Below, in pieces: positions 10,077 to 20,209 of a DNA stretch of 64,000 nucleotides. Position 1 is the first letter of the stretch; every line of letters starts with the position of its first letter. The notes under the pieces are model-generated. The model was not told where the DNA came from and searched no databases. It saw only the letters and a list, made by a program, of their open reading frames with translations. The stretch spans positions 124,001-188,000 of the forward strand of contig CM074179.1 in the NCBI GenBank assembly GCA_037179385.1. Direction: 5' to 3'. This DNA is from Holothuria scabra. Lineage: Eukaryota; Echinodermata; Holothuroidea; Aspidochirotida; Holothuriidae. A program made the position numbers and the translations under genes.

Positions 10077-11396
10077 TCAGAAGTCAATGAACACGTTGCG
10101 CGTTTTGTCTATTTCTACAATGGCGTCGTACTCTGCATAAACGATGACGTTTACCGTTCTCACCAGTGCACGGTCAAATTGCATTTCCAATCTCACGTTG
10201 CCGTTTTTGCGCAGATTGAAATGCCCTCCGTTAGCTAGATCAGGCGTCATGTCAAATGCGTACAATGTGTACCCATGTCCATAGTCGTAACGGTCGATAT
10301 GATTTCCTTTATCACTGAACATGGTATTTAAACCAGAAAAAAGGGTTTGATATGCCATGATATATTGGCCATCTCCAAAATTTGGACGTAGTGGTTTCCA
10401 TGGTAATTGTTCTCCGTCAACATACAGTGCTATAAAATTTAAATCATGGTGATGGAAGTTGAAAGGGTTTCTGTTGTAAGATCCATTAAACGCTTCAGAG
10501 TCAACACATCCAATTACCAAACGCTTCGGAAGGTTTCCTAAGAATAAACTTTCTCGTGTACATGATATATTTCCCCTAGGAATTGAAAGCGTCGTTACCT
10601 CAGCCCTTCTTATCGGGTACTTTGCCGTGCCACGTTCCAAAGCTTTAGCATGACCCAGTGCAACCTGGGGGTGCACCTTTACGTGACGCATAAAGATCGA
10701 TGCCTCAACAATGCGCACTTTAAAGTCGGCGTCAGCTTGACTTGACAAGAGACAAAATTCGTTCTTACTCCGATGCAATTTCAGTTTAAGTTCGACGCCC
10801 CCCATCAGGATTTTGTCTTGAAAAAATAAATCACAGTGAAGGGGTCATACCAAGTCGACAGTGTTACTATTTCTCGTGTATTGAGATCTCGCCCTCAAAC
10901 CGCGATTCACCACGTCCGCCGCTGCATTAGGGTTACATGAATCCATTTTACCGGGTGTGTCTTTGTAAAAGAGGCTTCCAGTCAGTTGAGATTCTTTCGC
11001 ATCAGGTCCATATGAAAGCAGAGTCTCCAACATTGCACGGTAAGGGTAGGTATTAGTAGAAGGGGTCACCAAACGGTCGTTGAGAGAAATGTCTACTTCC
11101 GAAAATAAAGTCTGTAACATCAGATTCGCTGGGCCCACATTTGCATCGTTCTGAAGGTCGTCTCCATTAGCCTGCTCAATTTTTGCTCTCACGTGAAGGA
11201 TAGTTTGAGAGAGGTCAATATAGTCATCAATGGATCCCTGTACAGTGAACTGAATAGGGCCGGTATCGGTTATGTTGGTGAGGGGGTGGTACTGTATCCA
11301 ATTTCCCTTGACAATACTTGTTTGGGTCGGAGGTACTGTAAACAGATCCAGCTCGGACTTTGTACATTCGCAGGATGTATCGTGGAGGAGAGCCAT
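10077..11396 (-). pseudogene. MCP: Polinton major capsid protein (double jelly-roll), one frameshift
   Basis: Forms the hexon-like capsomer. ATG at 11394-11396; the N-terminal half (10845-11396) includes YIDLSQTILHVRAKI and FSEVDISLNDRLVTPS, strand-rich capsid motifs. The C-terminal half (10077-10805) has FNFHHHDLNFIALYVDGEQ and YTLYAFDMTPDL, conserved in Polinton major capsid proteins. A frameshift at about 10806-10845 separates the halves. Total about 425-440 codons, matching the family. It is the largest late gene and starts 8 nt after the stop of the upstream small gene. Confidence 0.88.
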
Positions 11397-11404
11397 GTTT
11401 CTCG

Positions 11405-11755
11405 TTAAACGTCAAATATATCCTGAGACCTTTTCGCTTTTCTTTTTAAGGGCTTTGTTCTGGAGCGATTCCCTTCAATCACACGCTCTGCCATGCGTTG
11501 ACCTGCTTGACTGAGGCGACGCTTGGCAGCAGTTTTGATAGGTTTCCCTTGCAAAGCATCATTCACTATCTCCGTACCTGTGTAAAGTGCTTGCTTTCCA
11601 AGCTCTTTAGCCCCCCTTTTCAGAATAGGTAAAGCTGAGCGAGCGAGTCCTGCCAATATACCCCCCAGACCATGTCCCCGTTGATTCGGATAACCTTTGA
11701 ATACGGGAACACCGTTACCCACTTGGTGTAGGTAATAATTCTCTAAAGCTGACAT
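11405..11755 (-). CDS. Small basic capsid/core-like protein with GLGG motif (116 aa)
   Basis: Intact ORF, ATG at 11755. Contains RGHGLGGILAGLARSALP, a Gly/Ala amphipathic stretch after a possible adenain-type cleavage site, and a very basic C-terminus (KTAAKRRLSQAGQR; RTKPLKRKAKRS). This composition resembles adenovirus-type pX/pVI proteins, which bind DNA or disrupt membranes. It lies between penton and major capsid genes with gaps of 8 nt on each side. Function is inferred from composition and position. Confidence 0.65.
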   Translation of the reverse strand: MSALENYYLHQVGNGVPVFKGYPNQRGHGLGGILAGLARSALPILKRGAKELGKQALYTGTEIVNDALQGKPIKTAAKRRLSQAGQRMAERVIEGNRSRTKPLKRKAKRSQDIFDV

Positions 11756-11763
11756 TGTGATAA

Positions 11764-12712
11764 TTACACAAAAAAGGGGGATCTGCTCTGTCTAAAATGA
11801 AGTTTTGCGATCACTCTACCGTGTTGAAATGGCACTACTTCCCCGAGGTCCGTCCTTAAATCTATTCCGATGGTAGAAATGTGCTTCGATTTAAATGGGA
11901 TGTAATGAGGTGACGTGTACGTTACGGTGACATGTTCCCCTGCTCTCCTAGTACCGATTCGTACCACCGGCAAGAGGGGCACATGAGCGTCACCCACCCT
12001 TTGGTGCTCCACAATGTCAGAGTAAACAAAGAAACTCGTGACACCACTGTGAACGTCAGAAGATATGTCACTCACAGTAAACCCTTTTGTGCATACCTTG
12101 TTAGCATTCAAAAAACCAAACATGTGGCTCATTCCTTGGAAAGCTAAAGTAAACCCTGCGCCGAGTTTGACTGAAGTCCGTAAATCATGTTTGTGTTGAT
12201 AAAGTTTAACATGTTTTCTTTCCTCTTCAAACAGAAAGTTATGAAAAACATCAATGACTTCCTGTATGGTGTTATAATATCCGGGAGGAATACATATGTC
12301 CCTGTCATTAAGCCGCATCCTACAGTTTTCTAAAGTCCTCCCGACCCTCTGGCAAAGGGCCGTTCGGCGAAACCAAACTTGATACTGCTTCCCGAAGAAG
12401 CTATTACGTCCACTGGAGGACAACACTTAACGACCAACCTCGCGGCCTTCAGACCATTTTCATCATTGGTCTGTCATGTATGGCTCCATTCTTGACTGGA
12501 TGAAAAGAACAGATACTACACATGATCCTACAGTTACGTTGGGTCACATTGTGCCAGTTGAACGGATACTGAATTTCGCAGAGGCTAACTTCCCAAGATC
12601 CGTTTAAAACTATTGGTTCAGCTAACTGGGTCTTAAAACTAGCAAGGGTATTTTCAGGGAAGTATTGAAAAGAGCTGTTGCTTGGCAACGTGACGCAAAA
12701 GTGGGCAGCCAT
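11764..12712 (-). pseudogene. Polinton minor capsid (penton-type) protein, one frameshift
   Basis: Vertex jelly-roll protein. The preferred ATG is at 12710-12712, giving AAHFCVTLPSNSSF..., because it overlaps the TAA of the upstream integrase (TAATG), a compact arrangement. Motifs: LNGSWEVSLCEIQYPFNW in the first segment (12449-12712); SFFVYSDIVEHQRVGD and HISTIGIDLRTDLGE in the second (11764-12426), characteristic of Polinton penton-like proteins. A frameshift lies between 12426 and 12470. Length about 310 residues. Confidence 0.85.
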
Positions 12713-13790
12713 TATGCTTTCTCGATGTCTGTCACCCAACTGTTAAATTTAGTAGGATATCCTTTCCATTTAACCAAATATTCTACCCTTCCATTGCGTT
12801 TTCTTTTCTTCAATACCTTCTCTACTCTGAAGAGGGCGCCCTGAGCGAGATTAACTTTTTGCAGTTCGCTCTCGTAAAAATTTCCCTCGATGGGTTCTCC
12901 ACCCCAATCAGTAAGTTTGTACACAGGGACGGGTTAAGCTTTCCTCTTAACAATGACAAATATTTCTTCGCTCCAGTTTGGCAAATATCCCTTTTCAAAT
13001 TTTAGTTTTGATTTTGAAATTCTTACTCTATCCCCAACATTAAATTTAAAACTTGCGTTTATATTAATGCCGGGATATAAAGTTCTCCACACCCGATCTT
13101 CGTTATCTTTTGTAACTTCCACTGGGCGCAATTTAATCGATCTGTGGTAAGAATGATTGTACCCTTTAACGAGGTTTGGGAGGATATCTATGTACTTTAA
13201 CGTATTGCGATGGGTAAAATATTTCCACATTTTGGACTTCAAAGTGCGATTAAATCGTTCCACAACAGATGCTTTTGGTTTCATTATTCGTGGTAAAAAA
13301 ATGGATCTCTTTATCTTTTAAATAATTCTGAAGTAATTTATTAACAAATTCCGTCCCCCTGTCTGTATGAATCTGATCTGGCTTTTGCCCGGATGATAAA
13401 ATTTTTTTTCACTGCCTGCAACAAGGTTCTCCCTGACTTATTTTTTAGCGGAATTACCCTTGCAAATTTGGACAAAACGTCTATACAAGTCAATAAAAAT
13501 TTATAGCCCTTATTATATCTTTACAAAGAACTCAAGTCAGCCAGGTCCATTTCCCACTAATGGTCAATTGCGTTTACGAGTACTCGGTTCCTAGCAAAGT
13601 TTTTCTTAACGGACTTATGAAGGGTGTAGGTATTTTGCCCCATTAACCACTCCCGGATGGCATTACGCGAAATATTATATCGGCCATCTCTTTTGACTTC
13701 ATCATAAAGCTTGTTAATCCCTCCGAAGCTGGCTGGATGGGAAAGGTCATAATAAATTTTATGAAGAAAAGTGTCACTAGTATCTCCCAT
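12712..13790 (-). pseudogene. INT: Polinton integrase (rve) with C-terminal chromodomain, broken
   Basis: Retrovirus-type DDE integrase that would insert the element. The N-terminal part (13557-13790) looks like the zinc-binding HHCC domain region (FLHKIYYDLSHPASFGG). The catalytic core is interrupted by a stop at 13557, further stops at about 13520, and a frame change near 13300-13400, yet HTDRGTEF (second Asp) and ASVVERFNRTLKSKM (catalytic Glu) are readable. The C-terminal segment 12712-12924 is a chromodomain ([32 protein letters not shown]), a known feature of many Polinton integrases that targets histone marks. The core segment 12934-13284 ends with an SH3-like GDRVRIS motif. Confidence 0.9.
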
Positions 13791-13859
13791 GTTTCCAAGT
13801 TGCTCTGCAAATGACTAGTGACAATATATTTACTTCTGATTTCACTTAAGTAAATTTTA

Positions 13860-14460
13860 AACATGGTTACACACAAAAAAGTAGATGACATTTTTTTTTT
13901 TTCTCAGCAATCTATAAACATTGAATGTATTTCACACGCACAAAAAAAAACCTTTTCAAAACCTTTTCAAAACGTTTTCCCATGACATTTTAAAGAAATA
14001 ATTACATGATATTAATTTAATTGTTAAATAAAATACAGACAATTTCACAGAAGGATGAGTGAAATATTCATTACAAGTTTTAACATTTCAAATGTAAAAT
14101 ATGTGTAGAAAAGTTTCTATAATAAATAAATAAAAATAAAGGAATAAAATAAAAAACAAACTTTCACAAAATAGATATAAGTGCAATATTCCTTCCAAGT
14201 TTGACCATATCAAACAATAACATAAAAACCAAATATTACAGGAAAATATGAAGCAGAACATTTAACGAAAGAATAAGTGAAAAAGATAATTTTAAATAAA
14301 ACAAATAAAAAGAATACAGACAATTTTGCAAACAAAAAACTAAGCGACACATTTCCGATAAGTTTTACCATGTCAAACGAAAAAAATAATAAAAAAAATT
14401 ACAGGACATTAAACGAGGGGGAATAACTTACAAATATAGAGTACTAACGAATTAACGAAG
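13860..14460. repeat. AT-rich degenerate tandem repeats upstream of integrase
   Basis: Three diverged units of roughly 130-145 bp are visible, each with a version of acagacaattt...aagttt(t)accatatcaaa...attacagg (about 14031-14100, 14155-14250, 14315-14410). They lie just outside the integrase start, where a Polinton terminal repeat or promoter region would be expected. Confidence 0.55.
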
Positions 14461-14504
14461 GAATATAACGTGAAAAAATTCAATACAACTTTTTCCGAAC
14501 TTGA

Positions 14505-14509
14505 TTTAA
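14505..14509. other. TTTAA target duplication, left
   Basis: Direct TTTAA immediately outside the left CAGTTCGGG terminus; an identical TTTAA follows the right terminus at 34767-34771. Contains the TTAA tetranucleotide used as target by piggyBac and Kolobok superfamilies. Confidence 0.7.
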
Positions 14510-14571
14510 CAGTTCGGGAGATAACCGTTTTCGGGGGATAGTTGAAATTCGTTCAATCGGGAGAATTTATA
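14510..14571 (+). repeat. Left terminal inverted repeat
   Basis: Positions 14510-14545 match the reverse complement of 34731-34766 exactly. One mismatch follows, then ATTCG. Beyond that the similarity is patchy up to an AATTTAT string. Confidence 0.85.
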
Positions 14572-15053
14572 TGTTAATACAATCCCGTTCAACGTGATGA
14601 ATATGCAACAAGTGTTACTTTTTAGACGCAGCACGGACGTTTCATTCAAATAATGGCAATTGCGCGCGGTATACAAACTGCACTGCTATGATGTATGTCA
14701 CCTCAATACATGCTGCACACGCCGTACAAACATCGCTCCGCTAGCTGTAATGTGTACGTATGATATACTAAACTCGATACCGAAAGTCGACCACTGTATC
14801 CAGCGTCTCAATTCCCATTGTCTTTCCCACGTCCCAACCGTTATTAATGAGGATGAAGAGCTCGTCGAATCAGTATGTATTAGCTGCTTTCTCTTCCGAT
14901 GTTAATATTAAGGAAAAGTTAATTGTAAAAACCTTTTAAATGATTAAACAAAAAGAAAACTGGCCTTATTGGCCTTCCACTCCTATTCCTAACGTTAGGC
15001 CTAGCCTAACGTTAGGCCTAACGTTAGCCCCCTAGCCTAGCCCTAGGCCGGTA
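14572..15053. other. Non-coding subterminal region with AACGTTAGGCCTA short repeats
   Basis: No gene recognised. At 14990-15050 there are four or more overlapping copies of CCTAACGTTAGGCCTAG-type self-complementary strings. The same strings recur at about 15258-15280 and as AACGTTAG at 34140-34180. Confidence 0.6.
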
Positions 15054-15507
15054 TCCAGTCGAAACGTCCCCAGACCAAAACGTCTGCGCTTTTTTGCTAC
15101 CAAAACATCCCTGCATTTTACCAAAACGTCCCGTGATATTATATGCGGTAGACCAAAACGTCCCCGCTTAAAGAATTGGAATGTCCAGTGAAGTTTTTAA
15201 AGTAAGACTAAGAGTAAGACGGTGACATGAGAGATGAATTTGAAAAAGGAATATATAGGCTAGGCCTAGGCCTAGGCCCAAAGTGAAAGGATAGATTTAC
15301 GAATAGTCAATTCAAATGTGATGACTGCCTAGATGAATTACATTGTAGGCCTAATTGATCTGTGTTTAGAAACCAAGAATGGAGATGAGTTGTTGGAATG
15401 TATTGTATAGGGAAAATACGTTTTACAATACACAACGGGGACGTTTTGACCAACAGCAGGGACATTTTGGTATGGGGACATTTTGGTCTGGGGACGTTTG
15501 GACTGGA
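15054..15507. mobile_element. MITE with multiple ACCAAAACGTCCC subterminal repeats
   Basis: Terminal inverted repeats TCCAGTC(G/C)AAACGTCCCC at both ends (left 15054, right end 15507). Behind each terminus are several inverted copies of ACCAAAACRTCCC: about four on the left (15076-15170) and about four on the right (15430-15500). No ORF encodes a transposase, so it is non-autonomous. No clear target duplication was seen. Confidence 0.7.
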
Positions 15508-15726
15508 AAGCCCTAAGCCTAGGTCTTTTGTTCGTGCCATAGCTTATGTCATTAATATGTGTACCAATGGCAGTAACGTTAGTGTGAAACATGGCAAACA
15601 CATTTTTGGATTTTGTTCTTCAGAATATACCAGGTTTTCCATTTTGTTTGGGGCTGCTTGTTTTGGTTTGGTGGTTTGACTAATGTTTGATTTGGACTTC
15701 AGGGCATCTTATGGGAGGGGGTCTGT

Positions 15727-16256
15727 TAGTTTCCGCCTTTGGTAGTTTCCGTCAGTTACTTCCCGCCCCTAAAAGCCTTGGTGCGGAAAGTAATGTTTGA
15801 AATATAACTTTTAATTTTAAAATTTCAAATCCAAGCACAAGACAACAATGAAGTTTGTGGATAGGCCTAGGCCTTAAACTTTCTCACTCTTTCAGCATCC
15901 TCAGCGAGAAGAATGAATTCGATGAACTTTTTCATAAACGTCAGGTATAGTACGGACTTCTAATTATTTCGTATAAAGTCCGTGGGTCTATGGGCAGGCT
16001 TATGCTGAATGTGTGAACAATTATTGTTCACATCACTGAATATCGTACTGTACGTAAGTACTGTACATATAAGTATAGTAAAGTCTACAGTGAGAATGTT
16101 GCTTAAAGGAAAAGTCGATGAAATCTTCACTTGACACAAGTACCATTGATATCACATTCCAGTCTGTTACTTTTTGTCCCAAAAAAGATGTTTTCTGCTA
16201 AAAATAAAAGGGGCAGAAAACACTGTTTTTGAGGGGCAGAAAGTAGGCGGAAACTA
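15727..16256. mobile_element. MITE-like element with TAGTTTCCGCC termini
   Basis: TAGTTTCCGCC at 15727-15737 is mirrored by GGCGGAAACTA at 16246-16256. Subterminal GGGGCAGAAA (16209-16243) resembles the inverse of the left-side cttcccgcccct. About 530 bp, no coding potential. The short inverted repeat leaves some doubt. Confidence 0.5.
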
Positions 16257-18371
16257 GGAATCCTCTTATGGGGCCTTGGCCCTCCTTTGCCCTTCAACCT
16301 GTTATGTTAAGACTATGTCTTTTGTGCAGCACCCAAATATGCTCACAAATGTTACTTAGATGTTTAGTGAAAACACTAGTAGCCTAATAAGTCTAACGTT
16401 AGGTTTCATGCTATTGGTACACAGAGAGGGGCCTACAGTACTAGTACCACACAAACGTTAACGTTAAGCCAGGGAGCTGTCAGGGTTAGGCCTACATTTA
16501 ATTCAAGATACTTCAGCTGTTTTATGATCCTATCAGGAGACTGGCACTGAAAAATATACGAAATAGGCCTAGACCTACAAGGTACGGTTGGAGTAGTAGG
16601 ACACCATGTTGAACTTGCTTCTTTCGTAGTTGCCAAAGAATGGGACAGTGTGCCAGGGACAGAGTGGGTGTAAAGTTAAGAATCCATTGCCTCTTTGGAT
16701 TAATATTGGACAATATGCATAAGCCTACAATTCTGGACAAAAATACATGGGACAGTCCCCCGCTCCCCTGTTCAATGTTGCAATTTTTGAAATTTTGAGA
16801 AAATTTTGTCGAGAACAACAGAACCAACCAGTCTTTGCATACGTGTTGCGTCATTTGCGAAAAAATGTCCCATCATTTTTGTCCAGGATTGTAGCTAGGA
16901 CTAATATCGCTTCTTTACAGTTAAAATCATGCAACAAAAATAGCAGCCAGCATCACAGTTAGGCTATTTTGTTTCTGCTGTTGCAAACTTCCGCTAACCA
17001 CTGCCCACCCAAATCGAACTTTTCCTTGCCCTCACCATGATTACACACACGCACTGCAATTTATGTTCCATAATTGGGAGTAACTATAGAATACAGGGCC
17101 ACTCAGGAGTTGTTTCTGAGCATCTGGATGTAAGGATGCCAAGTCAAAGCTTGACACCTGTTGGTACAGTATGTGCAAAAAATTAAAAAAAAAAAAAAGA
17201 AGTATTTCTCAAGCTCATCCCTGGGTGGATGCACTGATGCGCGGAGCCAAAATGAAACTTCTTGAATATTTTCCAAGTTCATTCCTAGAATCCCCTTGGT
17301 GGATTCACGGATGCGTGGATGCGGAGTCAAAACTCCTACCATGAATTTATCACATAACTTTTCTACCAGCCTTATAAGTAAATTTTTATGGGGTAACCTC
17401 ATTACCAACAACCATATTTGGAATAAGGTTATCAAATTGTAATTAGTTTTCACCCATGGATCTCACCAGTTTCATGACGCTATCCGATATCACATAACTA
17501 ACACTGTGGCCAAGTATCATTTGCCGTGACTATGAATGGTTTCAAAACCGCACGTTGTACAGTACATTGAATAGACACAACAGAACTCAACTTTTAAGCT
17601 CAAAGTTTCATCAGATTTCATTTATTTCAAATACTGAGTGCCCGCCCACATAAGCCTACTATGCTATGTTGTACCACTCTGTACATAGGGTGTATTACCT
17701 ACAACAGAGCATAGTGATGCATTGTGGGCACAACATTGGATGACTTGGGCCATTGTAAAAGTGCCACAGAAATATATCAAGTTCAGTGCTATAAGGCTGT
17801 TGAATTAATGAGAACCAGTAGGCTACAGTACCTATACATTGCCAAAAGGCTTGCTTCGGTCATAATTAACTTACCTCTTTAGGCTTGCCAAATATTAAAA
17901 ATAAGCACTGTCCAATATTTTGACTAGTTCAGGGTGAAGCCGCCATTTTATCACTACGGCATATATTTTGGTGGTCAAAATGGATTCATGAATGTCTATG
18001 TACCCTAGTCTAGTCCAGGGGGTCTAGCCTGAGAATTGCCTACGTCTTTGTGTGAATGTATGTTTGTACTTAGGCCTATGCAATGCGCTTTTCCCAATGT
18101 TATTATTGACTTGGAGCATATGTAGTTCAAGGTGAACGAGCGTATGTACGCCATACTATCCCACAGTTACTATAGCAATATGGGGGCTACTATGGCACTA
18201 TGACTATTGCACTATTACAATCAGATCAGGTGATGGTGGGCTTGTGTAAATTCTCATTAACTTTGAACAGTGGATATCTGAGGAAATGTGCACTCTGTGT
18301 ACATACATTACACATTTTCTTGAAGTAATTATGTTATTGATTATATATATATTATTTTTATTTTACCATAG
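16257..18371. other. Gene-poor sequence upstream of chromodomain gene
   Basis: No coding region recognised. The stretch holds an A-run near 17190 and a pyrimidine-rich 3' splice site ending AG at 18370-18371. An upstream non-coding or short coding exon of the next gene probably lies here but was not identified. Confidence 0.4.
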
Positions 18372-19254
18372 GTTAAAGAGGCCAGCAGTTAACCACCACA
18401 AGGGACCAATTTGTGTTGACCTGGAAAAAGACACCATAGCTAGAAATAAGAAGAGTAGGAGACTGAAGACCCTATTTAAAAAAGCAAAAGAGCTGCAAGA
18501 TATCAGTGATTGTCAGGTTTTTTTCTATATCAAAGACAGTTACAATCATGTAACATTTGGGGGTTCATCTGAGCTCAAGGAAATGTTTAAGAACGGAACT
18601 TTGAGCTTGCAACCAGGAAAAAAGAAAGAAATGCAGTTTCAAATCTCCCACCCAGCTCCTACGGATGCAAGGCATTTGAAGAGCATGTGGCCAGGAAATA
18701 TCAAAGAGAACAATCCTGAGGTTGCTGAAGAAATTGTTACAGAAGAGATAGCAGAGGATGTAGCTGTGGAAGTTGTGACTGTGGATCAGACCATTGATCA
18801 GCCTCAGCCTCAACCTGAAGTAAGTCAAGATGACATCAAGACCAAAACAGCTCCTGTTGATATTCCAGATGTCAACCCTTCATTGCCAGATTCTGAGGTC
18901 CCGCCGCCAAAGGTTCCAGAGATTATGCCATCTTGTTCGGTTGAAGATATTTCTGAAGATGAGGATGAGGAACCATTGATTCTCTTAAAATCCTTGGTGG
19001 GAGGAGGTACAGGAGCTGGTGAGGGTCAGCAACCAAACAGTGATGGTGGCTCTGTTGAAGCTGTTGAAACTGAGGCATTGGATGATACTGTCTACACAGT
19101 AGCTGCCATAAGAAAAAGGAGATATGTAGATGGCAAGCCGGAGTATTTAGTGAAGTGGAAGGGGTGGGGACCTAAATACAACTCTTGGGAACCACAGGAA
19201 CATATCCTTGACAAAACCCTGATTGAAAATTTCAACAAAAAACACCCAGTTTAA
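18372..19254 (+). CDS. MADS-like / chromodomain protein, terminal exon
   Basis: The frame is open from 18286, but a strong acceptor (ttttattttaccatag) puts the exon start at 18372, so the hydrophobic residues encoded upstream are probably intronic. The N-terminal part (ARNKKSRRLKTLFKKAKEL, then SDCQVFFYIKD) resembles the MADS/SRF DNA-binding fold by its basic helix followed by a beta strand; this is a weak, pattern-level match. An acidic Pro/Glu-rich linker follows (about 130 residues). The C-terminal 55 residues form a chromodomain: VYTVAAIRKRRYVDGKPEYL and VKWKGWGPKYNSWEPQEHIL, with all three cage aromatics (Y, W, W). A plausible targeting factor of the 20-kb element. Upstream exon not found. 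Confidence 0.75.
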
Positions 19255-19713
19255 AATACTGTTTAAAGCATAGCTAGGAATTATAGGGCACACCCTAATA
19301 TACAGTGTATTAATGTGTCTTAATACAGACATAATACAAAATATCAATGTGTCTGTATGTATGACCTTCAGCCATTGCCAAACAAGCTAACTTTGAAAGT
19401 CTGGGTATAAAGGGAGTGTCATGGAAACCAAAAAAGCTTTTGATTCATTCCCAGGGGTAAAAGCAGTCCATGTGTATATGATGAGGTGAGTAGCATACTG
19501 TTTTGCTCTTTAATGACGGAAAATCATGTAAATCTTTTTAACCAATATATATTTTTTCCCTTTAATTTAACAAGATATCAATGGTCATTTGGCCTACATG
19601 TACTCAATAGGAAAGCCTGATGTGAATGAATGTCAATCCAAACTTCATTTTTCCCTGGTTTGGTTATGGCAGAGAACTCCCTCTATTGGCACACATGAAT
19701 GGCTATGTGAGCC
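19255..19713. other. 3' flank of chromodomain gene, no gene seen
   Basis: Simple-sequence and AT-rich DNA; nothing recognisable beyond possible 3' UTR. Confidence 0.4.
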
Positions 19714-19721
19714 CTCTAGTT

Positions 19722-20201
19722 CAGGGTTGTCCAACCTAAGGCCCGCGGGCCACGGTCCGGCCTGCGAAAAGGTTGGGGCCCGTCAGAAATAATCTATATT
19801 GCAAAATTATTCAATAAGCAGATTAATTGATGACTCTTTAGGCTTCGACTTCCGCTATGGCATGCTTACTTTTGAATGAAATAATTCACTTCAAACGTCT
19901 GCTACATGTAGCTACATTGGAGTGTTGTCCACAGGGGCGGGTTGAGAATGATTCAGGAGTAATATGAAATAAAAAAAAACTTTGTCGGAATATTCTGCCC
20001 AACACCATCAATTTTTGCTAAAATTTATTTATTTGTTCAATCAAAAATGAAAATGAATCAGTGTTCCCTATGTGCAATGATTCCATTTTGTTGCCTTGGG
20101 CATTGGGAAAAATTGGAAAAAAAAAAGAGTATAGAATGCGGCCCCTCGTCCATCATAACCATTACATGTGGCCCACCGCTGCGGAAGGTTGGACAACCCT
20201 G
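19722..20201. mobile_element. Non-autonomous hAT-like MITE with 8-bp target duplication
   Basis: Termini CAGGGTTGTCCAACCT (19722) and AGGTTGGACAACCCTG (ending 20201) are near-perfect inverted repeats. The flanks are CTCTAGTT at 19714-19721 and CTCTAGTT at 20202-20209, an exact 8-bp duplication as made by hAT transposases. 480 bp, AT-rich interior, no ORF. Confidence 0.92.
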
Positions 20202-20209
20202 CTCTAGTT

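Noticed and set aside
10053..10238. Plus-strand ORF opposite the capsid gene
   Set aside because: Shadow of the minus-strand major capsid reading frame; no domain and no independent support.
14660..14905. 81-codon ORF just inside the left terminus
   Set aside because: No homology, no splice context, Cys-rich by chance; could not be supported as a gene.
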